64,000 nt of DNA from Bartonella taylorii 8TBB (GTDB lineage Bacteria > Pseudomonadota > Alphaproteobacteria > Rhizobiales > Rhizobiaceae). The notes under the pieces were generated by a model. The model saw only the letters and a program-made list of their open reading frames with translations, was not told where the DNA came from and made no database searches. The stretch is from the NCBI RefSeq assembly GCF_902825155.1, contig NZ_CADEAG010000005.1:1-64000 (forward strand). The letters run 5' to 3'. Shown here one piece after another: positions 29,148 through 40,295 of this stretch (the first letter of the stretch is position 1; every line of letters begins with the position of its first letter). A program made the position numbers and the translations under genes.

Positions 29148-30989
29148 CTATTTTCTACCAAAAAGTCTCTCTATATCAGCCAATTTGAGTTCAATATAAG
29201 TAGGACGACCGTGATTACACGTACCTGTATTTGGTGTTGCTTCTATTTGTCGTAACAGTGCATTCATTTCTTCGGGACGTAAAAGGCGCCCTGACCGTAT
29301 TGAACCATGACAAGCCATTGTTGCTGCAACATAATCAAGCATTGCTTTTAAATTATCTGTCGTATCATATTCCGCGGCCTCGTCTGCGAGATCCTTAATG
29401 AGGGCTTGTACGTTGATTTCTCCTAACATGGAGGGTGTTTCACGCACAACGATTGCACCAGGTCCAAATGGTTCTATGCCTAAACCAAATTTCTGCAAAG
29501 CATCTTTATGCGTTAAAAGGCATGTTGCGTCTTCTTCAGAGAGTTCTACAATTTCAGGAATAAGTAGCAATTGTGAAGGAAGCGGTTTGGAATAAAGTGC
29601 ATTCTTGAGCTCTTCATAAACTAATCGTTCGTGAGCAGCATGCTGATCGACAATAACCAAACTATCTTGGGTTTGAGCAATAATATAGTTTCTATGGATT
29701 TGTGCTCTGGCAGCTCCTAGTGGATAAGATAATTCTTCTTGTGAAGCTATAGTGTTTGGAATGTAGGCATCACCACTTGGCGTATCTAAGCCCTCCATAA
29801 TAGGAGTCGCATCTTCCTTTAAACCAAAAGAGCTATTAGTATCCAATGGTTGATGAATCATTGATGCGGATGCAAAATGATAGGGCTGTGAGCTGTAAGA
29901 AGAAGCCGGCTGAGTGCTCTTTGAATTTGCCAATGGCTGTTGTATTTGAAATGCAGCCAACATTGCTTCAGAACGCGTTGAAGTAGGACGAACGCCCGTT
30001 TTATGTAACGCTTCACGAATTGCTCCAACGATTAAACCGCGAATGAGCCCTGAATCACGGAATCGTACATCAGCTTTGGTTGGATGCACGTTAACATCTA
30101 CATCGGCGGGTGGTAGATCAATAAAAAGAATGGAGACAGGATAGCGATCCCGGGTCATGACATCAGCATAAGCTCCTCGAATAGCCCCCCAGAGGAATTT
30201 ATCGCGCACTGGACGCCCATTAACATAAGCAAATTGATGAAGGCTATTACTACGGTTGAAGGATGGCAAACAAGCAAACCCTGTCAAACGGACTGATTCG
30301 CGTTCAGCATTAAGTGTGATACTGTTTGGAGCAAATTCTTTACCCATAATTTGTGTAATACGTTGTAATTGTCCTTGGGTATTATTTTGCGTAGCAGGTA
30401 ATTCCATAGAAGTTCTGTCTGATCCTGAAAGAGAAAAGCGGATATGCGGAAATGCAATAGCAATTCGTTTAATCATATCGGTAATGGCATTCGTTTCAGC
30501 CCGATCAGTTTTCATAAATTTTAGCCGTGCTGGAGTAACAAAGAAGAGGTCACGAACTTCAACGATCGTTCCAAGATTTGCGGCCGCCGGTTTCGGTCCA
30601 ACAATTTTTCCTGCTGTGACAATAATTTCAGCAGCATTATCAGCATCTTGCGTTCGTGAAGTTAATTTAAGTTTAGCAACAGAACCAATAGAGGGTAAGG
30701 CTTCTCCTCTAAATCCTAAGAAGCAGATATTGTGCACGTCATCGGTAATTTTTGAGGTACAATGGCGAGAAACTGCTAAAGTTAACTGATCTGCTGGAAT
30801 ACCACAGCCATTATCACTCACCTTTATAAAATTTTTTCCGCCGTTTGCTGTGACAATTTCAATTCGAGTTGCTCCAGCGTCAATGGCATTTTCAACAAGT
30901 TCTTTGACAACATTTGCTGGCCGTTCAATAACTTCGCCGGCGGCAATTTGATTAATAATATTTTCGCTAAGATGGCGTATGATCATCAT
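29148..30989 (-). CDS. mutL: DNA mismatch repair protein MutL
   Basis: 613 residues. It couples mismatch recognition by MutS to downstream repair. The N-terminal GHKL ATPase has [18 protein letters not shown] and GFRGEAL. The transducer domain includes NGRPV and DVNVHPTK. A variable serine/glutamine-rich linker spans about residues 340-430. The C-terminal dimerisation domain carries [12 protein letters not shown] and ends with [11 protein letters not shown]. ATGs at 30989 and 30986 are adjacent; either could be the start. It runs opposite to the dCTP deaminase gene upstream. Confidence 0.97.
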   Translation of the reverse strand: MMIIRHLSENIINQIAAGEVIERPANVVKELVENAIDAGATRIEIVTANGGKNFIKVSDNGCGIPADQLTLAVSRHCTSKITDDVHNICFLGFRGEALPSIGSVAKLKLTSRTQDADNAAEIIVTAGKIVGPKPAAANLGTIVEVRDLFFVTPARLKFMKTDRAETNAITDMIKRIAIAFPHIRFSLSGSDRTSMELPATQNNTQGQLQRITQIMGKEFAPNSITLNAERESVRLTGFACLPSFNRSNSLHQFAYVNGRPVRDKFLWGAIRGAYADVMTRDRYPVSILFIDLPPADVDVNVHPTKADVRFRDSGLIRGLIVGAIREALHKTGVRPTSTRSEAMLAAFQIQQPLANSKSTQPASSYSSQPYHFASASMIHQPLDTNSSFGLKEDATPIMEGLDTPSGDAYIPNTIASQEELSYPLGAARAQIHRNYIIAQTQDSLVIVDQHAAHERLVYEELKNALYSKPLPSQLLLIPEIVELSEEDATCLLTHKDALQKFGLGIEPFGPGAIVVRETPSMLGEINVQALIKDLADEAAEYDTTDNLKAMLDYVAATMACHGSIRSGRLLRPEEMNALLRQIEATPNTGTCNHGRPTYIELKLADIERLFGRK

Positions 30990-31282
30990 AAATTATAACA
31001 AGATTCCTGCAAATTCTATAGGAGTTTTAAATTATGATAACATTATTTGTGTAACATTCAAGAATGGGAGTGTGTGTAAGATATTATCCTTAAAATAACT
31101 CTTATTTACTTTCAAAAAATGTTGTACCAAGTGCTGTTTCATTGTTTGTGACATTATGATTAACTATAGTAGAAAATTGATTGGCAAAATCAGAGAGGAA
31201 TAGTTTTATCACCTTAAAACAGCTTGCGCCAATCAATCATCTGAGCCAAAAAGAAATGAAGTAAAAATGGAAAGCAAAACAT

Positions 31283-32371
31283 ATGGCGCGTGTAAGCGGT
31301 ATCCTTGCAGATAATGATATACAAGCTTTGATTGATAATGACATTCTCAAAGCTCTTTGGCCATTTGATGCAACCCAAATACAACCCGCAAGCCTTGATC
31401 TTCGTTTAGGGGAAAAAGCTTATCGTATACGGGCTTCCTTTATGCCCGGGCTTGATGTAAAAGTTTTAGATAAGCTCGAACGGTTAAAGTTGCACGAATT
31501 TGATTTGCGACACGGAGCCGTCTTGGAAACAGGTTGTGTTTATATTGTTCCTCTTTTAGAAAATTTAGCTTTACCAGAAATCTTATCAGCAGTTGCCAAT
31601 CCTAAAAGTTCTACGGGGCGATTAGATATTTTTACGCGTGTAATTACAGATAATGCTCAGGAATTTGATAAAATTTGTGCGGGTTATCATGGTCCACTTT
31701 ATCTTGAAATTAGTCCACGAACATTTCCAATTTTGGTACGTACTGGTTCACGTTTATCTCAGCTCCGGTTTCGCAAGGGATACAGTTATTTAAATGCAAT
31801 TGAGCTGCATGCTTTGCATAGAGATGAAACACTGTTATCGGATGATATGCCTAATATTAACGAGGATGGTATTGGACTTTCCATTAATTTGAAGGGAGAC
31901 GAAAACGGGCTGGTGGGCTATCGTGCTAAACACCATACAAGTGTTATTGATATTGATAAACGCGCTGTTGCTCAAGTTCTAGATTTTTGGGAACCTCTTT
32001 TTGACCGTGGTCAAAGGGAACTGATTCTTGATCCTAATGAGTTTTATATTTTAGTCTCGCGAGAAGCTGTCCATGTTCCTCCGCTTTATGCCGCTGAAAT
32101 GACCCCCTTTGATCCCTTGGTTGGTGAGTTTAGAGTGCATTATGCAGGTTTTTTTGACCCAGGATTTGGGCATATGGAAGCAGGTGGGAAAGGGGCAAAA
32201 GCGGTTTTGGAAGTGCGTAGCCATGAAGTCCCATTTATTTTGGAGCATGGCCAAATTATTGGCCGTTTAATCTATGAACACATGCTTAACCGACCGTTAG
32301 CACTTTATGGACATGATTCTGGATCACATTACCAAGCGCAGGGATTAAAGTTATCTAAGCATTTTAAATGA
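31283..32371 (+). CDS. dcd: 2'-deoxycytidine 5'-triphosphate deaminase, long alphaproteobacterial form
   Basis: 362 residues, about twice the size of the standard Dcd, as is normal for the Rhizobiales version in which the dUTPase-like fold is doubled. N-terminal half: QIQPASLDLRLGE and NPKSSTGRLDIFTRVITD. C-terminal half: ILDPNEFYILVSRE, HYAGFFDPGFG and EVRSHEVPFILEHGQ. It makes dUTP from dCTP for thymidylate synthesis. GGAAAG lies about 11 bases before the ATG. Confidence 0.88.
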   Translation: MARVSGILADNDIQALIDNDILKALWPFDATQIQPASLDLRLGEKAYRIRASFMPGLDVKVLDKLERLKLHEFDLRHGAVLETGCVYIVPLLENLALPEILSAVANPKSSTGRLDIFTRVITDNAQEFDKICAGYHGPLYLEISPRTFPILVRTGSRLSQLRFRKGYSYLNAIELHALHRDETLLSDDMPNINEDGIGLSINLKGDENGLVGYRAKHHTSVIDIDKRAVAQVLDFWEPLFDRGQRELILDPNEFYILVSREAVHVPPLYAAEMTPFDPLVGEFRVHYAGFFDPGFGHMEAGGKGAKAVLEVRSHEVPFILEHGQIIGRLIYEHMLNRPLALYGHDSGSHYQAQGLKLSKHFK

Positions 32372-33335
32372 GTTTGAAAATATGGATTTCGATAAGATAT
32401 TTGCAAGAAGCGCGTATTTGAATAAAGGAGAACTTTATTTTCATGAATATGATACACTACCAGTTTGTTCATTTCTCAAACTTAATATACGAAATCAGTT
32501 GTTAGTACTCGCTCTATTTTAAAAAATCGAAATAAAGATATCCTGTATTTTGTTTCATATCAAATATCTTTAAATGATAAAAAAGTAAGTTTTCCGTGAT
32601 AGAAAAGTTAAAAAATTCTAACGTTGCATTGTACATAATTTTTTAATGTATCTTGTCTCTAATTTAAATAATATTTTTTATAATTTTATAGAAAGCATAC
32701 TCTCTGTGTATAATCAATCTATTATGAACAATAAATGTCTGAAAAAAGAGATTTTTCTGTTTATACATCTTTAAAATTCTTTAAACACTCCAAGTACGTC
32801 AAGAAATGCGTATTTTGATAAATTCTGATTAGCAGGAAGTCTACAAAAAAAACAGCTGAGTACATGGGAAAAGTTGAATTTGTTCTATTAACAATCTTTT
32901 TCATCTTTACAGGAAGATTTCGTAGTCTACGCTCAATAGTTGGCTCTATAGTTTTTTTTTACTGTAATGTGAAATATCATTATAGTTTATAAAAAGAATT
33001 TGCTTTAAAATTAGAATCAATAACTTAAACAATGTCTCTTGGAGGACATTGATAAGAAGACGATTATCACGTCTTAATTCTTGATTTTTGGGTACATGTT
33101 AATAACGTTTGCGTTTGTAAGTCATTGATTAATGATTTAGCACCTACAGATTCTTAATCTCAAGGAGAACAATAAAGATTTTGTTTTCACTTATGTAATT
33201 TTTGAGTTGCAATCTTAATTGCCTGCATCTACTGAATGGAGTGTTTTGGGAGGACGCCTAATAGAAGGCGTGCGGATTAATCCTTATTAATTTTAGAATG
33301 TATTTACTTTTCATTCAGGAATATTGGTGCTACTC
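32372..33335. other. Gene-free stretch of about 960 bases with a hairpin before lldD
   Basis: AT-rich with no open frame of note. A small perfect hairpin, ACGCCT-AATAGA-AGGCGT, lies at 33254-33271, about 65 bases before the lldD start, in the expected 5' leader. It could be a regulator site or a leader structure. The rest is probably eroded DNA. Confidence 0.5.
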
Positions 33336-34487
33336 ATGATTATTTCCTCAACGTTTGATTATCGCAAAGCAGCAAAACGTCGTCTTCCCCCTTTTCTTTT
33401 TCACTATATCGATGGTGGAGCTTATGCTGAAGAAACGTTGCGACGTAATTGTACAGATCTTCAAGCACTTGCACTGCGTCAAAGAATTTTGAGAGAGGTT
33501 GGTGAAGTTGATCTTTCAACCAAGCTTTTTGATCAAACACTGAATTTACCGATTATACTTGCACCCGTTGGGTTAACAGGCATGTATGCACGCCGTGGTG
33601 AGGTACAAGCTGCACGTGCAGCCGTTGCAAAAGGTATTCCTTTTACCTTATCCTCAGTTTCAGTTTGCCCCATTGCAGAAGTCCAGAAGGCAGTTGGAAG
33701 TGCATTTTGGTTTCAACTTTATGTGCTCAAAGATCGTGGATTTATGCGTGATGCATTAGAGCGAGCTTGGGCATCTGGTGTGCGCGCATTAGTTTTTACA
33801 GTTGATATGCCGGTTCCTGGTGCGCGTTATCGTGATGCGCATTCAGGAATGTCAGGACCTTATGCGGGATTACGCCGGATTTTACAAGCTTTTACCCATC
33901 CATATTGGGCTTGGAATGTTGGTATTATGGGGCGGCCGCATGATCTTGGCAATGTTTCCACTTATCTCAAAAAGAAAATTGCATTGGACGATTATGTTGG
34001 TTGGCTTGGTGCAAATTTTGATCCATCAATTGGTTGGTCTGACCTGCAATGGATTCGGGATTTTTGGAAAGGAAAAATGATTTTGAAAGGTATACTTGAT
34101 CCAGAAGATGCACGTGAAGCAGTGCGGTTTGGTGCGGATGGTCTCGTTGTTTCTAATCATGGTGGACGTCAACTTGATGGTGTATTATCAACTGCACAAG
34201 CATTGCCCGCAATTGCCAAGATGGTAAAGGGTGATTTGGCTATTTTAGTGGATTCTGGTGTTCGTTCTGGCCTTGATGTTGTGCGCATGATAGCTCAAGG
34301 TGCGGATGCCGTTATGATCGGTCGTGCTTTTGTTTACGCGCTTGCAGCAGCGGGTGAGAAAGGTGTTGCTCATCTCCTTGATCTTTTTGCGAATGAAATG
34401 CGCGTAGCTATGACGTTGACCGGTGTACAAACAGTTAAAGAGATTACGCGTGAGAGTTTAGTGAATACAGATGCTTTGCAATCATGA
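33336..34487 (+). CDS. lldD: L-lactate dehydrogenase (FMN, quinone/cytochrome-linked)
   Basis: 383 residues. It oxidises L-lactate to pyruvate at the inner membrane and feeds electrons to the respiratory chain. It opens [20 protein letters not shown], like E. coli LldD, which fixes the ATG at 33336 even though AGGA suits the GTG at 33327 better. FMN and catalytic motifs: [46 protein letters not shown] (active-site His and Arg) and [13 protein letters not shown]. Confidence 0.95.
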   Translation: MIISSTFDYRKAAKRRLPPFLFHYIDGGAYAEETLRRNCTDLQALALRQRILREVGEVDLSTKLFDQTLNLPIILAPVGLTGMYARRGEVQAARAAVAKGIPFTLSSVSVCPIAEVQKAVGSAFWFQLYVLKDRGFMRDALERAWASGVRALVFTVDMPVPGARYRDAHSGMSGPYAGLRRILQAFTHPYWAWNVGIMGRPHDLGNVSTYLKKKIALDDYVGWLGANFDPSIGWSDLQWIRDFWKGKMILKGILDPEDAREAVRFGADGLVVSNHGGRQLDGVLSTAQALPAIAKMVKGDLAILVDSGVRSGLDVVRMIAQGADAVMIGRAFVYALAAAGEKGVAHLLDLFANEMRVAMTLTGVQTVKEITRESLVNTDALQS

Positions 34488-34642
34488 GGAAAGTGCACTG
34501 TACTATCTTTGGAAAAAGAGAGTTTTTTCATTAAAAATAGGAAAAGCGCAGTTTCGTATACCTATCTGTCTTGTTTTCTTTTCACATCCTCAGTGATTGA
34601 TATTATTTTTTAACTGGCGAGTATATTTAACATTTTTATATA

Positions 34643-35608
34643 TTATTTCATTGCTAACGCAGTTTTCGCTATACCATACCGGCTGATTCCATAATTTGCT
34701 AAAATGTCTAATTGGCTTCCATTACAAATCGGCTCATCCGGTATTCCTAGCGATGTAAATTTACATACAATGCTATGTTCTATAAGTAATCTGGCAATTG
34801 TATCCCCAAGCCCTCCGTTTATGCTATGTTCTTCACAGACAACAACAGATTTGTGGGATTTGCATAATTCTAGCACAGATACATCATCTAAAGGTCGAAT
34901 TGTTGGTATACTTAGAACTGTTGGTATAGCTTCATATTTTTGGAGTTCTTCAGCAGCATCGAGACAAATCTGAACGGTCTCACCAGTGGCAAGTAAGAGA
35001 ATATCTTTTCCCTTTTGTATAACAGAAGCTTTATTGATATCTATTTTTGAAGAATCTCTATGAATATTTTTAACTGCATGCTTACCTAAACGTATATAAA
35101 CAGGCGTAGAATTGCTTAGCGTCGAAAGAATTGCAGCCTCCGTTTCTTTATTATCGGCAGGAGCAATGATGCGCATGTTAGGAATAGCACGAAGCGAAGC
35201 AAAATCGGAAATGGCATGATGTGTTGCCCCCAGCGCTCCATAGCTAATACCAGCACTAATGCCAATCAGTCTAACAGGATTTTCACAATAAGCTACATCT
35301 ACCTTTATTTGTTCAAGTGCACGCGTTGTCAAAAAACAAGCCTGAGAAACCACAAATGGCTTTTTTCCACACGAAGCAAGACCAGCCGCAACGCCTACCA
35401 AATTTTGTTCGGCAATTCCAACTTCTACAATACGCTTTGGATAGTGCTTTGCGAATTGGTCAATCTTCCCAGATATTCGTGAATCGGCTGTTAAAACAAC
35501 AATATCTTTATCAAATTGCGCTATTTCTATAAGAGTTTTATTCAAAATTTCGAGGTTTGAAAACTTCACGGCAGTTTGTGTTTCTTGATGATAATTATCC
35601 ATGTTCAT
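34643..35608 (-). CDS. Transketolase, C-terminal subunit
   Basis: 321 residues: the pyrimidine-binding and C-terminal domains of a split transketolase. Motifs include RIVEVGIAEQNLVGVAAGLA (catalytic Glu) and RLIGISAGISYGALGATHH. It pairs with the upstream N-terminal subunit, whose stop overlaps its ATG (35605-35608), so both are made together as an alpha2-beta2-type enzyme of the pentose phosphate branch or a related two-carbon transfer. Confidence 0.88.
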   Translation of the reverse strand: MNMDNYHQETQTAVKFSNLEILNKTLIEIAQFDKDIVVLTADSRISGKIDQFAKHYPKRIVEVGIAEQNLVGVAAGLASCGKKPFVVSQACFLTTRALEQIKVDVAYCENPVRLIGISAGISYGALGATHHAISDFASLRAIPNMRIIAPADNKETEAAILSTLSNSTPVYIRLGKHAVKNIHRDSSKIDINKASVIQKGKDILLLATGETVQICLDAAEELQKYEAIPTVLSIPTIRPLDDVSVLELCKSHKSVVVCEEHSINGGLGDTIARLLIEHSIVCKFTSLGIPDEPICNGSQLDILANYGISRYGIAKTALAMK

Positions 35609-36453
35609 GCTCCCATTAATTGAATTTTTGTCTTAATTTCATTGACAGCAAGATTATATTCTTCATCTGTTGGAACTTTATGGTGCCAAGTTATGTCATT
35701 TTCCATGTAGGAAATTCCAGAGCCCTTTATCGTGTTCATAATTATTGCTGTTGGTTTGTTCTTATGAAATGGAGGTAATCCTAACGATGTCTTCAGTTGT
35801 GTTATATCGTGACCATCAATTTCTACAACATGCCAGCCAAAACTTGTAAATTTATCTGCTAAGGGCTCTGTTTTCATTAAGATATCAGTCGTATCAGTAA
35901 TTTGTAGCCGATTTCTATCGACAATTGCGATAAGATTACTGAGTTTATAATGCGCTGAAAATAGTACAGCCTCCCAGACGGATCCCTCTGTCATTTCACC
36001 ATCGCCAAGAAGCACAAAAACACGGTAAGATTGAGAATTAAGCTGTCCAGAAAGAGCCATTCCTGCACCAAGAGATAAGCCATGACCAAGAGAGCCTGTG
36101 CTTTGCTCGATGCCAGAGACTTTTTTGGTTACATGGCCTATAAAATTTGAACCAAATTTTAAATAAGTATCGAGAAGTTTAGGATCAAAATATCCCATTT
36201 CTGATAATACAATATACAATGCTTCAACCGCATGTCCTTTACTTTGAACATAACGATCGCGATTAATATCATGGATACGCGTTGGATTTATTTGAAGAAT
36301 ATATTTGTATAAGATATAAATGAAATCAATGCAGGAAAGACTACTAGCTGTGTGACCAGATTTCGCTCTTTTAATGAGATCAAGTATTTTAAGTCGTAAA
36401 CGGAGAGAACAAATCGCATCGTAAATATCTGCTTTATTACTTGCATAAGCCAT
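35605..36453 (-). CDS. Transketolase, N-terminal subunit
   Basis: 282 residues: the pyrophosphate-binding domain. Thiamine diphosphate motif GDGEMTEGSVWEA...IVDRNRLQI, preceded by SGHTASSLSCIDF and TGSLGHGLSLGAGMA. Typical length for a split transketolase. No neighbouring sugar-transport or kinase gene shows a special substrate. Confidence 0.88.
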   Translation of the reverse strand: MAYASNKADIYDAICSLRLRLKILDLIKRAKSGHTASSLSCIDFIYILYKYILQINPTRIHDINRDRYVQSKGHAVEALYIVLSEMGYFDPKLLDTYLKFGSNFIGHVTKKVSGIEQSTGSLGHGLSLGAGMALSGQLNSQSYRVFVLLGDGEMTEGSVWEAVLFSAHYKLSNLIAIVDRNRLQITDTTDILMKTEPLADKFTSFGWHVVEIDGHDITQLKTSLGLPPFHKNKPTAIIMNTIKGSGISYMENDITWHHKVPTDEEYNLAVNEIKTKIQLMGA

Positions 36454-36771
36454 ACTCTCCCCCTCAGAAAATTTATAAAATAATCCCTTTAAATCGCAAT
36501 TTTATGGCTACTGACTAGAAGATCATTTAAACCATTCCATATATCTTTAGATGTATTGTGTACAGAAAAAAGCATGCATACCAGCAAGTAATTGTACAGT
36601 AGTTATGCAAAAATAGTAGTATAAAAGCTTTCCACATCTTTCATTGGTTAAAAAACAACCGCTTCTTCATGCCAAACAACCGCCCCATAAGAAAAGTGCA
36701 ATGTAAAAAGATGTACAGAATAATTTTTCTCATCCTATCGGATAAAAACGAAAATTTTCAGAAGTTTAAAA
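36454..36771. other. Intergenic gap, nothing recognised
   Basis: About 320 bases between the transketolase promoter side and the end of rsmD. A frame at 36669-36977 runs mostly antisense to rsmD and is not taken as a gene. Confidence 0.5.
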
Positions 36772-37332
36772 CTATGATCGCAGTTTATAAAAACGTATTG
36801 CTGTCTCACCATAAAAACGCTCATCATCTAGATAAAATATATCAGGTAAATGAATCATTGCTTCCTTCTTTTCTTCAAGTACAAAGAGTGTATCAGCTTT
36901 TGCCCACCCTCCTCTCACAGCCGCAACAAAAGCACGCTCACCTAAACAATAGCCATAAGGAGGATCTGCGCAAATAATATCAAATGGAAGCATTGTCCCA
37001 ATATTGCCTAGTTTTGTCGCATCACGACGCAAGATCCGCCCAATTGACTGCAATTCAAAAGCTTCAATATTTTTTTGAAGCAGTCCACGCCCCTCAACTG
37101 AATTTTCAACAAAAACAGCCGCTTTTGCACCACGCGATAAAGCCTCTATGCCTAAAGCACCAGTACCTGCAAAAAGATCAAGAATACGTTTGTTGGTCCA
37201 AAATTGTTCTTCTCGGCTCGCAAGAATATTGAAAAGGCTTTCGCGCGTACGATCACTGGTTGGACGAATCGACTGCCCCACAGGTGCAAACAAAACACGC
37301 CCAGCAAATTTACCGCCAACGATCCGCACGTG
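36772..37332 (-). CDS. rsmD: 16S rRNA (guanine966-N2)-methyltransferase
   Basis: 186 residues with the family opening [11 protein letters not shown], the SAM-binding [19 protein letters not shown] and the catalytic DPPYG. It methylates G966 in the small subunit. I take the GTG at 37332, which has AGAGG upstream and matches family N-termini; ATGs at 37365 and 37362 would add 10-11 residues. The start overlaps the last codons of rluB, so the two are coupled. Confidence 0.92.
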   Translation of the reverse strand, partial: HVRIVGGKFAGRVLFAPVGQSIRPTSDRTRESLFNILASREEQFWTNKRILDLFAGTGALGIEALSRGAKAAVFVENSVEGRGLLQKNIEAFELQSIGRILRRDATKLGNIGTMLPFDIICADPPYGYCLGERAFVAAVRGGWAKADTLFVLEEKKEAMIHLPDIFYLDDERFYGETAIRFYKLRS

Positions 37333-38815
37333 GTCCTCTAAATCGCTTCGTTGTTTTTGCATCACCGCTATACGCTTTAGATTTTTTTATAGCAGCACCA
37401 TCAAATGATTTAGCTTTTCGCTTACTCTCAAAAGAACGCTCATCGTAATTGCCTTTTACAACCTTTTCTTCTTTCTTTAATAGATGCTCTTTTTTGCCAA
37501 CAACACGCGCTTCACCATAAGATTTTTTACCACGTTTTTGATCAAAACGAATATCCTTCTCTTTGTGCAACTGAACTTCTGGTAGCTTTTCCTTACCTTT
37601 ATGAAAAAATTCCTTGCCGACTAAATTGCTTTTATGATTATGAGAGGATTCCTCACTATAGAAAGACTTCTTACGTGCACTCTGTGGACGTGCACCAGGA
37701 GCCATCCAAACATTAGAGCGACGCGAACGAGGCAAAAAACGCTGCTCTGCTTTTCCTTCATTGCTCTCATCCTTAGGCATAAATTTCTCATCAGATTTTG
37801 TGCCCAATCGTGATTGAGAGTGCTTAACAGAGTTGCTGCTCCTGCGCTGTACATTTTTCCCACTCGAAAAAACCCAACCATCATTGGTAGTAGCAAGATC
37901 TTTATCTCTTGGTTTTACTACAACAACCGCAGAATTTGGAAATGACTTAAGAATAGGAGCATCAAAATCTGCATTCGCTTGCATAATTAAACGCTCACCC
38001 AATTGCTCACGTAACGTCCGACCTTTTATCTCACGAACGGCTCCTTCTTCTAAATCAGAAAGCTGAAATGGACCATAAGATACACGAATTAAACGATTCA
38101 CCGATAATCCTAATGCACCAAGAACCTTCTTTATTTCACGATTTTTTCCTTCACGCAAAGCTACAGAAAGCCATACATTTGACCCCTGTTCACGTTCAAT
38201 CGATGCTTCAATTGAACCATAGAAAATACCATCAATCGCGATGCCATTTTTAAGACTATCAAGTGCACTCTGTTTGACTCTTCCATGAGCACGAACCCGA
38301 TATTTTCGCACCCATCCTGTTACAGGAAGTTCTAAGACACGGGCTAAACCACCGTCATTGGTTAACAGCAAAAGCCCTTCCGTGTTAATATCAAGCCTGC
38401 CCACAGAAAGAACACGAGGCATTTCTTTCGGCAAATTGCTAAACACTGTTGGTCTACCTTCAGGATCACGGTTAGTGGTGACAAGTCCCGCTGGCTTATG
38501 GTAAAGCCATAATCGCGTTCGTTCCGTAGGAGACAAAGGCTTGCCATCAACTTTAATAACATCAGAGCGGGTAACATTAAAAGCAGGCGTCGTCACAACT
38601 TCACCATTAACAACAATACGACCTGCAAAAATCATCATTTCTGCATCACGACGCGAAGCAACACCAGCACGTGCTAACCTTTTAGCAATCCGCTCACTTT
38701 CATTGTTTTCATTCATTTGCTCTTTACACCAATCTCTTCCTGTACATTCAGCAAATCGCCATCCTGCATCATACTGCTTACCTTGAAAAGAGGAAGTAAC
38801 ATAATCATTTGTCAT
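37310..38815 (-). CDS. rluB: 23S rRNA pseudouridine synthase (RluB-type) with long basic tail
   Basis: 501 residues. An S4 RNA-binding domain ([20 protein letters not shown]) leads into the catalytic core with [17 protein letters not shown] (the Asp of GRLD is catalytic) and [12 protein letters not shown]. From about residue 265 on there is a 235-residue extension rich in Lys, Arg, Ser and Glu, without predicted fold, ending [11 protein letters not shown]. The ATG at 38815 has AAAGGA at good distance; an internal ATG at 38716 would start closer to the S4 domain as in relatives. It modifies U2605 of 23S rRNA by family knowledge. Confidence 0.9.
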   Translation of the reverse strand: MTNDYVTSSFQGKQYDAGWRFAECTGRDWCKEQMNENNESERIAKRLARAGVASRRDAEMMIFAGRIVVNGEVVTTPAFNVTRSDVIKVDGKPLSPTERTRLWLYHKPAGLVTTNRDPEGRPTVFSNLPKEMPRVLSVGRLDINTEGLLLLTNDGGLARVLELPVTGWVRKYRVRAHGRVKQSALDSLKNGIAIDGIFYGSIEASIEREQGSNVWLSVALREGKNREIKKVLGALGLSVNRLIRVSYGPFQLSDLEEGAVREIKGRTLREQLGERLIMQANADFDAPILKSFPNSAVVVVKPRDKDLATTNDGWVFSSGKNVQRRSSNSVKHSQSRLGTKSDEKFMPKDESNEGKAEQRFLPRSRRSNVWMAPGARPQSARKKSFYSEESSHNHKSNLVGKEFFHKGKEKLPEVQLHKEKDIRFDQKRGKKSYGEARVVGKKEHLLKKEEKVVKGNYDERSFESKRKAKSFDGAAIKKSKAYSGDAKTTKRFRGPRADRWR

Positions 38816-38980
38816 TTTCTATCCTTTAGCAGCAATAATGTATTAGATTACTTGTAAGTTAGTTTTAAACATTTAAAAATAATGTCCCTTCGTTATAAGA
38901 GAGTCATAACTCACCCATTTTACAGTAATCCTCCCGATGGAGAATTTTTCATCCCCCTACACTTCAATAGAAAGAACACT

Positions 38981-39427
38981 ATGACTTTGACTCCCATGGA
39001 AATAGCCCTTTTAGAAGCGCAATGGGCAAGAAAAAAAGATGAAATCCCCGTAGGGGCCGTTATCACACACGGAAAAACAATCGTTGCACGCGCTGGTAAC
39101 TACACAAAAGCCGGATATGATCCTACAGGACATGCAGAAATGCGCGTAATCCGTATGGCCTGCGAAATATTCCAAAGCGAAAGACTTCTTGATTGTGACC
39201 TATATGTAACCCTTGAACCTTGTGCTATGTGTGCAGCAGCAATTTCATTTGCACGCATACGGCGTCTCTACTATGCAACCAGCGACCCAAAAGGAGGCGC
39301 TATTGAACACGGTCCACGCTTTTACCAGCAGCCAACTTGCCATCACCGACCTGAGATCTATTCTGGTTTTAAGGAAAAAGAAGCAGCTCAACTGCTTAAA
39401 GATTTTTTTGCACAAAAGCGGTATTAA
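38981..39427 (+). CDS. tadA: tRNA-specific adenosine deaminase
   Basis: 148 residues. It converts A34 to inosine in tRNA-Arg(ACG). Zinc cytidine-deaminase fold: HAE at 51-53 with the proton-shuttling Glu, and PCAMC at 80-84, plus EIPVGAVI near the start. The open frame extends to 38882, but the extra 33 residues are not family-like; ATG 38981 starts the conserved region. It is divergent from rluB. Confidence 0.93.
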   Translation: MTLTPMEIALLEAQWARKKDEIPVGAVITHGKTIVARAGNYTKAGYDPTGHAEMRVIRMACEIFQSERLLDCDLYVTLEPCAMCAAAISFARIRRLYYATSDPKGGAIEHGPRFYQQPTCHHRPEIYSGFKEKEAAQLLKDFFAQKRY

Positions 39428-39570
39428 AAAAATCTTCTTCTTACCTACAATACCTATCTTTGAACAACCAAAAATTATTAAAGAAGGTTCATAGCTCTTC
39501 TTTTCTACAAGAAACCATTTCTAGAGCACTTTTTCTCTCTCACACTCTGTTTAACGCTTCGTCCTTATTC

Positions 39571-40095
39571 TTATTTACCAACAGGTGCAGTTTTTGCCGG
39601 TTGACGATAACTTAAAGGTGGCTCCGTGAGATACCGACGATACTTCGGGCTTCCAACTTGCGCTCTCTGACGACGTAAATATTCCTGTCGTTGCTTCGCA
39701 CTCAACCGTGAGATACTTTCTGAACCAGCGGTACTAGCATGCTCATTAACTGATGATCCTTTTTTGGGAAAAACAGAAACTTTGTTACCACTAGGGTGTT
39801 GCTTTAGTCTTCCTGTTCTACCAAATGAACCACCCTGTGCTACATCTTGCTGCGGTAGTGGTAACACTGTGCGCGAGCTTGACTTTGGTATCACAAGTTT
39901 TGGATGGTTTTCCATAACAAGCTGACTATTGTCATTTGTCGATGTTAGCGAAGCAAGGTTAGCAACATCTTCAAAAAACTGTAACGAAACCGCCTTATCT
40001 GTACCATAAGTAGGAGCGGATAAACCGCACCCTGTTAAAACAAAGCACATACCCAAAATGCTTGTTGGCAATATTCTTACTTCACGTCTTTTCAC
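39571..40095 (-). CDS. Small conserved lipoprotein
   Basis: 174 residues with a lipoprotein signal (ILGMCFVLTGCG; Cys about 23). The mature part is polar and low in structure, with a basic end (AKQRQEYLRRQRAQ) and a tail LTEPPLSYRQPA that I associate with a lipoprotein found next to ileS in Rhizobiales. No enzymatic motif. Probably outer-membrane anchored in the periplasm. Confidence 0.7.
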   Translation of the reverse strand: MKRREVRILPTSILGMCFVLTGCGLSAPTYGTDKAVSLQFFEDVANLASLTSTNDNSQLVMENHPKLVIPKSSSRTVLPLPQQDVAQGGSFGRTGRLKQHPSGNKVSVFPKKGSSVNEHASTAGSESISRLSAKQRQEYLRRQRAQVGSPKYRRYLTEPPLSYRQPAKTAPVGK

Positions 40096-40295
40096 TGCTT
40101 ATCCCATTTTCCTAAGTATATGGTTAATTGATTCTCCCGCGATTTACTGGAGATCTGATCCACACACAAACTCCCCCTACGGAAAAACAACGGAACTATC
40201 ATTACCATAAAAGGTTACACGCATCAATGACAGAATTCAAACCGTAAAATGCTCTTTACAACCCAGCATTTCACCCTTTCCTCTTGATCTAAACT

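Noticed and set aside
28964-29161. Minus-strand frame of 65 codons between DUF2093 and mutL
   Set aside because: It overlaps the DUF2093 gene and the end of mutL, has no ribosome site and no recognisable feature.
36669-36977. Plus-strand frame of 102 codons near rsmD
   Set aside because: Mostly antisense to the rsmD gene and lacks a good start.
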